Shown here piece by piece: positions 16,054-23,116 of a stretch of DNA of 46,459 nucleotides (within the stretch, counting starts at the first letter, position 1; every line of letters begins with the position of its first letter). The stretch comes from Variovorax sp. KK3 (GTDB taxonomy: Bacteria > Pseudomonadota > Gammaproteobacteria > Burkholderiales > Burkholderiaceae_C). The notes under the pieces were generated by a model. That model was given only the letters and a program-made list of their open reading frames with translations. It was not told the origin of the DNA and did not search any database. The stretch lies in NCBI RefSeq assembly GCF_001984055.1, contig NZ_LYVO01000057.1, positions 1 to 46,459 of the forward strand. Reading direction: 5' to 3'. Both the position numbers and the translations under genes were made by a program.

Positions 16054-16524
16054 ATGACGGCAATTGCACCGCTCGAAGCCACGGAGACGCTCGGCGATCG
16101 GATCAAGCGTGCCGTCGCAGACTGCGCAGCCACTCGCCGATTCACTGACGAAGAAGTCGAATCCATTCATGGCGTGGGACAGGCGCTGTTGCGAGGCGGG
16201 CAAGCCGATAAGGCGATGAGCATGCTCTTCGTCTGCGCGATGTACCGGCCCCATAGTTCGAAGTACCACGTGTCGCTGGGCAAGTGTCAACGCGCGCTGA
16301 ACAGGGAGGAAGCAGCGCTGCAGTCATTCATGGCCGCGATCGCGCTCGACCCGATGAACTTCAAGGCCGTGCTCCAGTTCGGTGAGAGCTTGCTGAGAAT
16401 GCGCCGCGTCGATGAAGCACGCCGCATCTTCACTAGACTCATCGAATGTACGGAGGACATCGAAGAGGCCGCTCCGTCAGCTGCACGCGCGAAGTCACTA
16501 CTCGGCATCATGGAAATTTCATGA
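16054..16524 (+). CDS. Second SycD-like T3SS chaperone
   Basis: A 156-aa protein with TPR-like repeats (HGVGQALLRGGQADKAMSML, YHVSLGKCQRALNREEAALQ, AVLQFGESLLRMRRVDEARR), the LcrH/SycD pattern. It follows the one-TM translocator candidate by 9 nt and overlaps the next gene (ATGA at 16521-16524). Two class II chaperones in a translocator operon is also the state in Bordetella (BcrH1, BcrH2). The likely role is to hold the second translocator in the cytoplasm before export. Confidence 0.78.
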   Translation: MTAIAPLEATETLGDRIKRAVADCAATRRFTDEEVESIHGVGQALLRGGQADKAMSMLFVCAMYRPHSSKYHVSLGKCQRALNREEAALQSFMAAIALDPMNFKAVLQFGESLLRMRRVDEARRIFTRLIECTEDIEEAAPSAARAKSLLGIMEIS

Positions 16525-17015
16525 TGTCCCCCAGCGCTCGCACCGACGAATCGTCCGAAGTACTGAGCCGCGCAGAACTCCGTCTTCTGGCGGAGATCGG
16601 CTTCATGGCCTGTACTACTCGTCATGCGCGGCAGGCCCATGCTATTTTTGAAGGGCTGAATCTACTGCGTCCTGGCCATGCGTCTGTCGTGATCGGCCTG
16701 GCCATGGTGAGCATGTGCAAAGGGCAGTTCGAAGATGCCGTGCGCGTGTTGCGTGAGGACGGTTTGCACAAGCATCCGCATGACGAAGACGTTCAGCTGA
16801 TGCTGGGCATCGCCTTGCTGGAAGCGAAGCGCACGACAGAAGGGCAAAAAGTGCTGCAAGCCTTGGCGACGGCCCCTGGGCCGTCGACACCCCCACGGCG
16901 TGTTGCTACTGCCCTGGCGCAGCCGCAGGGCCAGACGCCACTGCAGACACTCCAACCGCAAAGCATCGCGACCGGCGGAATAGCTTCGCACGCCTTCCGA
17001 CCGAATCGGATCTAG
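16521..17015 (+). CDS. YscG-like TPR chaperone of T3SS
   Basis: A 164-aa protein read from the ATG in the ATGA overlap with the previous gene. The core (about residues 15-115) is a TPR-type helical fold (RAELRLLAEIGFMACTTRHA, LAMVSMCKGQFEDAVRVLRE, LMLGIALLEAKRTTEGQKVL) resembling YscG/PscG and the HrpB1/HrpG-type TPR proteins. The last 45 residues are Pro/Gln/Thr-rich and look disordered. YscG with YscE caps the needle subunit; the YscE-like protein and the needle are encoded at the end of the opposite operon, so the chaperone pair is split between the two operons. It is the last T3SS gene on the right side. Confidence 0.65.
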   Translation: MMSPSARTDESSEVLSRAELRLLAEIGFMACTTRHARQAHAIFEGLNLLRPGHASVVIGLAMVSMCKGQFEDAVRVLREDGLHKHPHDEDVQLMLGIALLEAKRTTEGQKVLQALATAPGPSTPPRRVATALAQPQGQTPLQTLQPQSIATGGIASHAFRPNRI

Positions 17016-17182
17016 GACATCACCGCTCGCTGATTCGCGACGTCGATCGTTGCTTCGTCGGGACAGCCACAATAGCCGGCACGCCCTTTGGGTTCTTGGC
17101 TTCAACAAGACCGAGTACATCTTGCAGGCGAGCAGGTGCAGGTGCAGGCAGCGCACAAGCAACACCAAGTGCACATGCGATG
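17016..17182. other. T3SS-tRNA junction, no confident gene
   Basis: The gap between the last T3SS gene and the tRNA terminator. On the minus strand a frame at about 17187-17020 encodes 55 residues with a signal-peptide-like start (CIACALGVACALPAPAPA) and no ATG. It may be a decayed or very small secreted protein, and is not called as a gene. No tRNA fragment, integrase or direct repeat was found here. Confidence 0.35.
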
Positions 17183-17227
17183 CACAAAAGAAAAGAGAGT
17201 TAGCTCGCCTCAGCGAACTAACTCTCT
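17183..17227 (-). terminator. Intrinsic terminator after tRNA-Arg
   Basis: A 14-bp hairpin with one mismatch (arms 17194-17207 and 17214-17227, loop cctcag), followed on the minus strand by TTTTCTTTTG. It ends the leftward tRNA transcript just before the T3SS locus. Confidence 0.92.
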
Positions 17228-17233
17228 AAATGA

Positions 17234-17310
17234 TGGTGCGGCTGGCAGGAATTGAACCCACGACCCCTTGGTTCGTAGCCAAGTACTCTATCCAACTGAG
17301 CTACAGCCGC
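17234..17310 (-). tRNA. tRNA-Arg (ACG)
   Basis: A complete 77-nt cloverleaf including CCA. Acceptor stem GCGGCTG/CAGCCGC, anticodon stem CTTGG/CCAAG with loop CTACGAA, T-arm with TTCAATT. Anticodon ACG (A34 would be edited to inosine by TadA). Its 3' end faces the T3SS locus. Confidence 0.97.
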
Positions 17311-17368
17311 ACAGCTTGCGAGTATAGCATGGCTTCAATCGCCATCCTCGCCCCGCAGCTGGAAGTGG

Positions 17369-17445
<77 letters not shown>

Positions 17446-17475
17446 ACGCCGCTTGGATTCTAGTGGGCCGGGACG

Positions 17476-18480
17476 CTACTTTCGGTGGCTCAGCGCGTTG
17501 GAAACCAGCCTGGACGTGATATCCACGATTTGAATCATGCGGTCGTAATGCATGCGCGTCGGCCCGATGACGCCGAGCGTCCCGACCACCTCTCCGTCGA
17601 CCTCGTAATTGGCGCTGACGATCGAAAGATCTTCGAATGGCACGACCTGGCTCTCACCGCCGATAAAGATGCGGACACCCTCGGCCTGGCTCGACACATC
17701 GAGCAGACGCAGCAACTGCGCCTTCTGCTCGAAGAGTTCGAAGGCACGGCGCAGGTGGCTCATGTCGCTGGAAAAGTCGGACACAGAGAGCAGGTTGCGC
17801 TCGCCGGCGATAACCACCTCGTCCTGAGCCTCGGTCAACACTTCGGAACTGACCTGCACAGCAGCCTGCATGAGCGCCGCGATCTCGCCGCGCAACTGCT
17901 CCATCTCAGACTGAAGTCGATCGCGCACCTGCTCGATCGACAGGCCCGCGAAATGCGTATTGATGTAGTTGGAGGCCTCGACCAGTTGAGACTGCGAATA
18001 GTCGACTTCCGGAAAGATGACCCGGTTCTGCACATCACCGTCCGGCGAGACGATGATCACCAACAGGCGCCGGTCAGAGAGACGCAGAAACTCGATCTGT
18101 CGAAAAGCCGAAGCACGACGTGGGGCCATCACGACCCCGACGAATTGCGAGAGGTTCGAAAGCAGGTTCGCCGCATTGGCGATGACCTTCTGAGGTTGAT
18201 CCGCCGCAAGGCTGGGTGCAGTGAAGTTCTCGCGCTGCGCCGTCAGCATGGTGTCGACGAACAACCGGTAGCCACGCGCGGTGGGAACGCGACCTGCCGA
18301 GGTGTGTGGGCTGGCAATCAACCCAAGCGACTCGAGGTCGGACATCACATTCCGAATGGTCGCCGGCGACAGTTCCAGCCCTGAAGCGCGAGACAACGTG
18401 CGCGATCCCACCGGCTGCCCTTCGGCGATGTAGCGCTCGACCAATGTCTTGAGCAGCAACTTGGCGCGTTCGTCCAGCAT
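17476..18480 (-). CDS. hrcA: Heat-inducible transcription repressor HrcA
   Basis: A 334-aa protein matching HrcA in length and design. An N-terminal winged helix (residues 1-75: ERAKLLLKTLVERYIAEGQP, SPATIRNVMSDLESLGLI, SPHTSAGRVPTARGYRLFVD) is followed by the GAF-like dimerisation domain. HrcA represses groESL and dnaK-type operons by binding CIRCE operators, with GroEL helping it fold. It starts 28 bp from the divergent nadK start, and I see no CIRCE in that short gap. The hrcA-nadK-recN neighbourhood is common in this group. Confidence 0.97.
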   Translation of the reverse strand: MLDERAKLLLKTLVERYIAEGQPVGSRTLSRASGLELSPATIRNVMSDLESLGLIASPHTSAGRVPTARGYRLFVDTMLTAQRENFTAPSLAADQPQKVIANAANLLSNLSQFVGVVMAPRRASAFRQIEFLRLSDRRLLVIIVSPDGDVQNRVIFPEVDYSQSQLVEASNYINTHFAGLSIEQVRDRLQSEMEQLRGEIAALMQAAVQVSSEVLTEAQDEVVIAGERNLLSVSDFSSDMSHLRRAFELFEQKAQLLRLLDVSSQAEGVRIFIGGESQVVPFEDLSIVSANYEVDGEVVGTLGVIGPTRMHYDRMIQIVDITSRLVSNALSHRK

Positions 18481-18508
18481 TGAAAGATTTTAGTGTTGTA
18501 ATTTGCGA

Positions 18509-19402
18509 ATGACATCCAGCTTCCGGCGCGTGGCTTTGATCGGCAAGTACCAAGCCACGGGTGCGCGCGTGCAGGTCGGTGTGCCGGACGAGGTCATGGA
18601 CGACATCGGCGCCTTCCTCGAATCGCAGGGCTGCGAGGTCTGTCTGGAGCAGTCCTCTGCCAGCGCGGCTCACCCCCGCTACGCAATCTTGTCCGTGGAA
18701 GAGATCGGCCGGCAATGTGACCTGGGGCTGGTCGTTGGTGGCGACGGCACGATGCTCGGCATCGGGCGACAGTTGGCGTGCTACGGCTTGCCGCTCATCG
18801 GAATCAACCGTGGCCGGCTCGGCTTCATCACCGACATCTCTCTCAATGACTACCGGACGGCGCTGACGGCCATGCTCGCCGGCGAGTTCGAAGAAGATCA
18901 TCGCAGCCTGATGGAGGCCAAGGTCATGCGCAACGGCGCATCGGTCTTCAACGCATTGGCCATGAACGATGTGGTGGTCAACCGCGGCGCGACGTCGGGC
19001 ATGGTCGAGCTACGCGTTTCCGTGGGTCATCATTTCGTTGCCAACCACCGTGCCGACGGCATCATCGTCGCGTCGCCTACCGGCTCAACCGCCTACGCGC
19101 TCTCGGCCGGCGGCCCGCTGATGCACCCCGCGGTGCCGGGCTGGGTCATGGTTCCGATCGCGCCGCATTCGCTGTCCAACCGACCGATCCTGCTCCCCGA
19201 CGCCGACGAAATCTCGATCGAGCTCGTGAGCGGCCGAGACGCCAGCGCCAATTTCGACATGCAGTCGCTGGCCTCGCTGGCCATCGGCGACCAGGTGGTG
19301 GTCCGGCGATCCGAATTTCGCGTGCGCTTCCTCCATCCTCGTGGTTGGAGCTATTTCGACACGCTGCGAAAAAAACTGCACTGGAACGAAGGAGGTTCCT
19401 GA
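18509..19402 (+). CDS. nadK: NAD kinase
   Basis: A 297-aa protein from the ATG at 18509 (a TTG two codons earlier is possible). It carries the NAD kinase signatures GGDGT at residues 77-81 (LGLVVGGDGTMLGIGR), the loop NRGRLGFITD, and SPTGSTAYALSAGGP for nucleotide and substrate binding. It phosphorylates NAD+ to NADP+ in the cytosol. Divergent from hrcA; recN follows 82 nt downstream and may be cotranscribed. Confidence 0.97.
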   Translation: MTSSFRRVALIGKYQATGARVQVGVPDEVMDDIGAFLESQGCEVCLEQSSASAAHPRYAILSVEEIGRQCDLGLVVGGDGTMLGIGRQLACYGLPLIGINRGRLGFITDISLNDYRTALTAMLAGEFEEDHRSLMEAKVMRNGASVFNALAMNDVVVNRGATSGMVELRVSVGHHFVANHRADGIIVASPTGSTAYALSAGGPLMHPAVPGWVMVPIAPHSLSNRPILLPDADEISIELVSGRDASANFDMQSLASLAIGDQVVVRRSEFRVRFLHPRGWSYFDTLRKKLHWNEGGS

Positions 19403-19484
19403 TCCATGAGCCCGCACGCCCGACCTGTCCACCGCCCGCCCCAGGTGCGCTCGGAGCCACCGGCTCACTCCGGCGGGCATTGAC

Positions 19485-21167
19485 ATGGCATTGCGTCGCA
19501 TCGCCTTGCGCGATTTCGTGATCGTGCGCGCGCTCGAACTCGACTTGGCTTCGGGCTTCACTGTGCTGACCGGTGAAACGGGCGCCGGCAAGTCGATTCT
19601 GATCGATGCCCTCCAACTCGCGCTGGGCAGCCGAGCGGACACCGGCGCCGTGCGCGAAGGCGCAGACCGCCTGGACGTCAGTGCCGAATTCGATGCCGAT
19701 CCGGATCTGGCCGCCTGGCTGGACGATGGCGGCTTCGAGGCCGGCGATGCGCTGCTGCTGCGCCGCACGGTCGACCTGCAGGGACGCAGCCGCGGCTGGA
19801 TCAACGGCAGCCCCGCCACCGCTGCGCAATTGCGCGAGCTGGGCGACCGGCTGCTGGACATCCATGGGCAGCATGCGTGGCAAAGCCTGACGCGTCCAGA
19901 GGCCGTTCGCGGACTGCTCGATGCATACGCCGGCACGGACGACGATGCACTCGGAGAGACCTGGCAGGCGTGGCGCCAAGCCATCGCCACGCTCGAAAGG
20001 GCTCGCTCGGCGCAAGACTCGTTGCAGCGAGAGCGCGAGCGCCTCCAATGGCAAGTCGGCGAGGTCATCAAGTTGGCCCCGGGCGCGGATGAATGGGAAG
20101 AACTGTCGGCCTCCCATACGCGAATCTCCAATGCCCAGGCATTGATCGATGCCGCGGAAGGCGCGTCCAGTGCGCTGGAGGACGACGAGGGCGGCGCGCT
20201 CGCGGCGCTGAGCCGCGCCGTCGCACTGTTGCAGAACTGCGAACACATCGAGCCTGCTTTCAAGGATCTCGGCGAGGTGCTGGCCTCGAGCGTGGCTCAG
20301 GCCTCCGACGCCGCACATTCGCTGCATGGCTACCTGCGCCAGGCCGACACCGACCCGCAGCGGCTTGCCGAACTCGACGAGCGCATGGGCCTCTGGATGT
20401 CGCTCGCGCGCCGCTACAAACGACAGCCTGCCGAGTTGCCTTCGTTGCTCGCCGGATGGCAGTCGGAATTGCAGGCACTGGACGCACAAAGCGACCTCGA
20501 GGCACTGGAGCGCAGCGAGCAGGCAGCCCGACAGGCCTACCTGAAGGAAGCGCGGGCGCTGGGCAAGGCTCGCAAGCAAGCCGCTCCGCGGCTGGCCCAG
20601 GCCGTGACCCAAGCGATGCAAGGGCTTGGCATGCAGGGAGGCCGCTTCGAGGTCACCCTGGAAGCCATGCCCGAGCCGGCCCGGCACGGATTGGAAGAAG
20701 TTGCCTTCCTGGTCGCAGGCCATCCCGGCAGCACGCCACGGCCGATCGGCAAGGTGGCTTCGGGCGGCGAGCTGTCGCGCATCGCACTGGCGATCGCCGT
20801 CACCACCAGCCAGCTGGGCACCGCGCAGACGCTGATCTTCGACGAAGTGGACGCAGGGGTCGGGGGCGCCGTGGCGGAGACGGTCGGGCGCCTGATGAAT
20901 CAATTGGGGCGCGACCGCCAAGTGCTGGCCGTCACCCATCTGCCGCAGGTGGCGGCCTGCGCCGATCACCACTTGCTGGTCGCCAAGCATCAGACAGGCG
21001 CGAAAAATCGCGACGACATCCGCACCGAAAGCAAAGTGTCAGCGCTCGACGACGACAGCCGCGCAAGGGAAATCGCCCGCATGCTGGGCGGCGAGCGCGT
21101 CTCGCAGACGTCGCTGGCGCATGCGCGCGAGATGCTGGGCAAGAAGTCGGTGGAGGTGGTGCGATGA
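19485..21167 (+). CDS. recN: DNA repair protein RecN
   Basis: A 560-aa SMC-like ATPase. Walker A GETGAGKS at residues 30-37 follows the N-terminal RIALRDFVIV motif. A coiled-coil middle (ERARSAQDSLQRERERLQWQ) is followed by the ABC-type signature ASGGELSRIALAI and Walker B LIFDEVDAGVGG, as in RecN. It acts early in recombinational repair of double-strand breaks. No LexA box was recognised in the 82-bp gap upstream. The stop overlaps the rapZ start (ATGA). Confidence 0.97.
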   Translation: MALRRIALRDFVIVRALELDLASGFTVLTGETGAGKSILIDALQLALGSRADTGAVREGADRLDVSAEFDADPDLAAWLDDGGFEAGDALLLRRTVDLQGRSRGWINGSPATAAQLRELGDRLLDIHGQHAWQSLTRPEAVRGLLDAYAGTDDDALGETWQAWRQAIATLERARSAQDSLQRERERLQWQVGEVIKLAPGADEWEELSASHTRISNAQALIDAAEGASSALEDDEGGALAALSRAVALLQNCEHIEPAFKDLGEVLASSVAQASDAAHSLHGYLRQADTDPQRLAELDERMGLWMSLARRYKRQPAELPSLLAGWQSELQALDAQSDLEALERSEQAARQAYLKEARALGKARKQAAPRLAQAVTQAMQGLGMQGGRFEVTLEAMPEPARHGLEEVAFLVAGHPGSTPRPIGKVASGGELSRIALAIAVTTSQLGTAQTLIFDEVDAGVGGAVAETVGRLMNQLGRDRQVLAVTHLPQVAACADHHLLVAKHQTGAKNRDDIRTESKVSALDDDSRAREIARMLGGERVSQTSLAHAREMLGKKSVEVVR

Positions 21168-22042
21168 GCCTCGAACTCGTGCTGATCACCGGTATGTCCG
21201 GCTCCGGCAAGTCGGTCGCATTGCATGCACTCGAAGACGCGGGCTACTACTGCGTCGACAACTTGCCGCCCGAACTCTTGACACCCTTCATCGCGCTGCA
21301 ACGGGAGCGGCAGGCAGAGCGGGTGGCCATCGCCATGGACGTTCGCAGCGGCGTATCACTGCCGCTGGTGCCGCAGCAGCTCGAATTGTTGCGCCGTGAA
21401 GGCGTGTCCCTGCGCTCGCTGTTTCTGGACTCGACCACCGACGCGCTCGTCCGCCGCTATTCGGAGACGAGGCGCCGCCATCCGCTGTCCCGCCATGATG
21501 GCCGCACCGACGCGCCCGAACAGCAGCGTGTTCTTGTGCAAGCTATCGAACTCGAACGCGAGCTGCTCGCCGAACTTCGCGACGGCGCCGACGTGATCGA
21601 CACCAGCCTGATCAGGCCGGCGCAGTTGCAGAGTTACATCAAGGCATTGATCGCTGCGCCCGAGAGTTCGCTCACGCTGGTTTTCGAATCCTTCGCCTTC
21701 AAGCGCGGCGTGCCGCTCGATGCGGACTACGTGTTCGATGTGCGCATGCTGCCCAACCCGCACTACGTGCCCACTCTGCGACCTCTGACGGGCCGGGATG
21801 CGCCGGTGATCGAATGGCTGCGACAGCACGACGACGTCGCCCGCATGTATGGCGACATCGAGCAGTTCTTGCAGCGCTGGCTCGACGCGTTGGCGCGCGA
21901 CCATCGCAGCTATGTCACGGTGGCGATCGGCTGCACCGGCGGGCAGCACCGTTCGGTGTTCCTGGTGGAGCAGCTTGCACGCGGCTTCGGCGCGCACTGG
22001 ACTGCCCTCAAGCGCCACCGCGAACTCGACGCGCTGGGCTGA
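21164..22042 (+). CDS. rapZ: RNase adapter / nucleotide-binding protein RapZ
   Basis: A 292-aa protein with Walker A GMSGSGKS at residues 10-17, the segment GYYCVDNLPPELL typical of the RapZ (YvcJ) family, and the C-terminal signature GCTGGQHRSVFLVEQLA. In enterics RapZ presents the sRNA GlmZ to RNase E and senses glucosamine-6-phosphate; in betaproteobacteria the target is not established. The start overlaps the recN stop, indicating coupled translation. It converges on mutY, whose stop abuts base 22043. Confidence 0.96.
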   Translation: MSLELVLITGMSGSGKSVALHALEDAGYYCVDNLPPELLTPFIALQRERQAERVAIAMDVRSGVSLPLVPQQLELLRREGVSLRSLFLDSTTDALVRRYSETRRRHPLSRHDGRTDAPEQQRVLVQAIELERELLAELRDGADVIDTSLIRPAQLQSYIKALIAAPESSLTLVFESFAFKRGVPLDADYVFDVRMLPNPHYVPTLRPLTGRDAPVIEWLRQHDDVARMYGDIEQFLQRWLDALARDHRSYVTVAIGCTGGQHRSVFLVEQLARGFGAHWTALKRHRELDALG

Positions 22043-23116
22043 TCAGCTTTCAACCGACAGCAGTTTGCGAACCGGGGCCGGCAGCCCGAGCGAAATCCAA
22101 TCGGCTGCACGGTACCAGCCGCCCGTTTCGGTCGGCGACTGACAGCCTTCACACTCGACGGACACCGGATGCAGGTGCAGATCCTTATGGGTCAGCACGT
22201 GGACGAAAGCATGACCGTCGTGCGCCGTCAGGCGCGCTTCCGGCGCCAACTGGTCCAGCAGCAAGCTCCGGCTCTCGTAGACCGGCAGGCAATAGAGTCC
22301 GGCCCAGATGCCGCGCGAGGGACGCTTCTCGAGCCAGATTCGGCCCTCTCGGTCACGCGCCTTCAGCATCCAAAGCGACTGCGCGGTGCGCCGCAGCTTG
22401 CGTGACTTGACGGGATAACGCTCCGGTTCGCCTTTACGCCGCGCCTCGCACAGGTCGCTAACCGGGCAGATGATGCAACTGGGCTTGCGGGGAAGACAGA
22501 CAGTAGCGCCGAGGTCCATCACACCTTGGGTGTAGGCCACCATGTCGGCGCTTTGCGCCTCGGCCGGCAGTAGTTCCGTGGCCAAGGCCCACAGCGCCTT
22601 CTCTTGCGACGCGACGGCCAGATCGCCATCGAAGCCCAGCACCCGCGTCAGCACGCGCTTGACGTTGCCATCGAGGATGGCGACACGCTGCTCGAAACAG
22701 AAAGCCGCGATGGCCGCGGCTGTGGAGCGCCCGATGCCTGGCAGCGTTTGCAGTTCTTCGGCGGTGTTGGGAAAGGCGCCGCCGAAACGCGCAACCACCT
22801 CTTGCGCGCATCGATGCATGTTGCGAGCCCTGCTGTAGTAGCCCAGACCGCTCCACAAGCCGAACACTTCATCCTCGCTGCCGGCCGCCAGCGCCCGGAC
22901 CGTCGGGAAGCGCGCCAAGAAACGGGAGAAGTAGCCCAGCACGGTCGAAACCTGGGTCTGCTGGAGCATCACCTCCGACAGCCAGACGCGATAGGGGTCA
23001 CGGGTGTTCTGCCAAGGCAATTCGCTGCGCCCATGGCTGCGCTGCCACGCGACGACGCGCATCGCAAAGTCGAGCGGCAACGGCCGCTCCAACGTCGCCG
23101 CCGCGTCAGGCCGCAC
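22043..23116 (-). CDS. mutY: Adenine DNA glycosylase MutY
   Basis: About 357 aa from a GTG at 23116 that overlaps the dynamin gene by 11 nt; a TTG at 23092 or the ATG at 23065 are alternatives. Alignment with E. coli MutY favours a start upstream of that ATG. Features: catalytic region WLSEVMLQQTQV with Glu, helix-hairpin-helix LPGIGRSTAAAIAAF, the Asp in ILDGNVKRVL, the [4Fe-4S] ligands in CLPRKPSCIICPVSDLC (C-x6-C-x2-C-x5-C), and a NUDIX-like C-terminal domain that recognises 8-oxoG. It removes adenine mispaired with 8-oxoguanine, complementing MutM encoded 2 kb away. Confidence 0.95.
   Translation of the reverse strand: MRPDAAATLERPLPLDFAMRVVAWQRSHGRSELPWQNTRDPYRVWLSEVMLQQTQVSTVLGYFSRFLARFPTVRALAAGSEDEVFGLWSGLGYYSRARNMHRCAQEVVARFGGAFPNTAEELQTLPGIGRSTAAAIAAFCFEQRVAILDGNVKRVLTRVLGFDGDLAVASQEKALWALATELLPAEAQSADMVAYTQGVMDLGATVCLPRKPSCIICPVSDLCEARRKGEPERYPVKSRKLRRTAQSLWMLKARDREGRIWLEKRPSRGIWAGLYCLPVYESRSLLLDQLAPEARLTAHDGHAFVHVLTHKDLHLHPVSVECEGCQSPTETGGWYRAADWISLGLPAPVRKLLSVES

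Noticed and set aside
18481..18508. CIRCE between hrcA and nadK
   Set aside because: The 28-bp gap holds no inverted TTAGCACTC/GAGTGCTAA pair.
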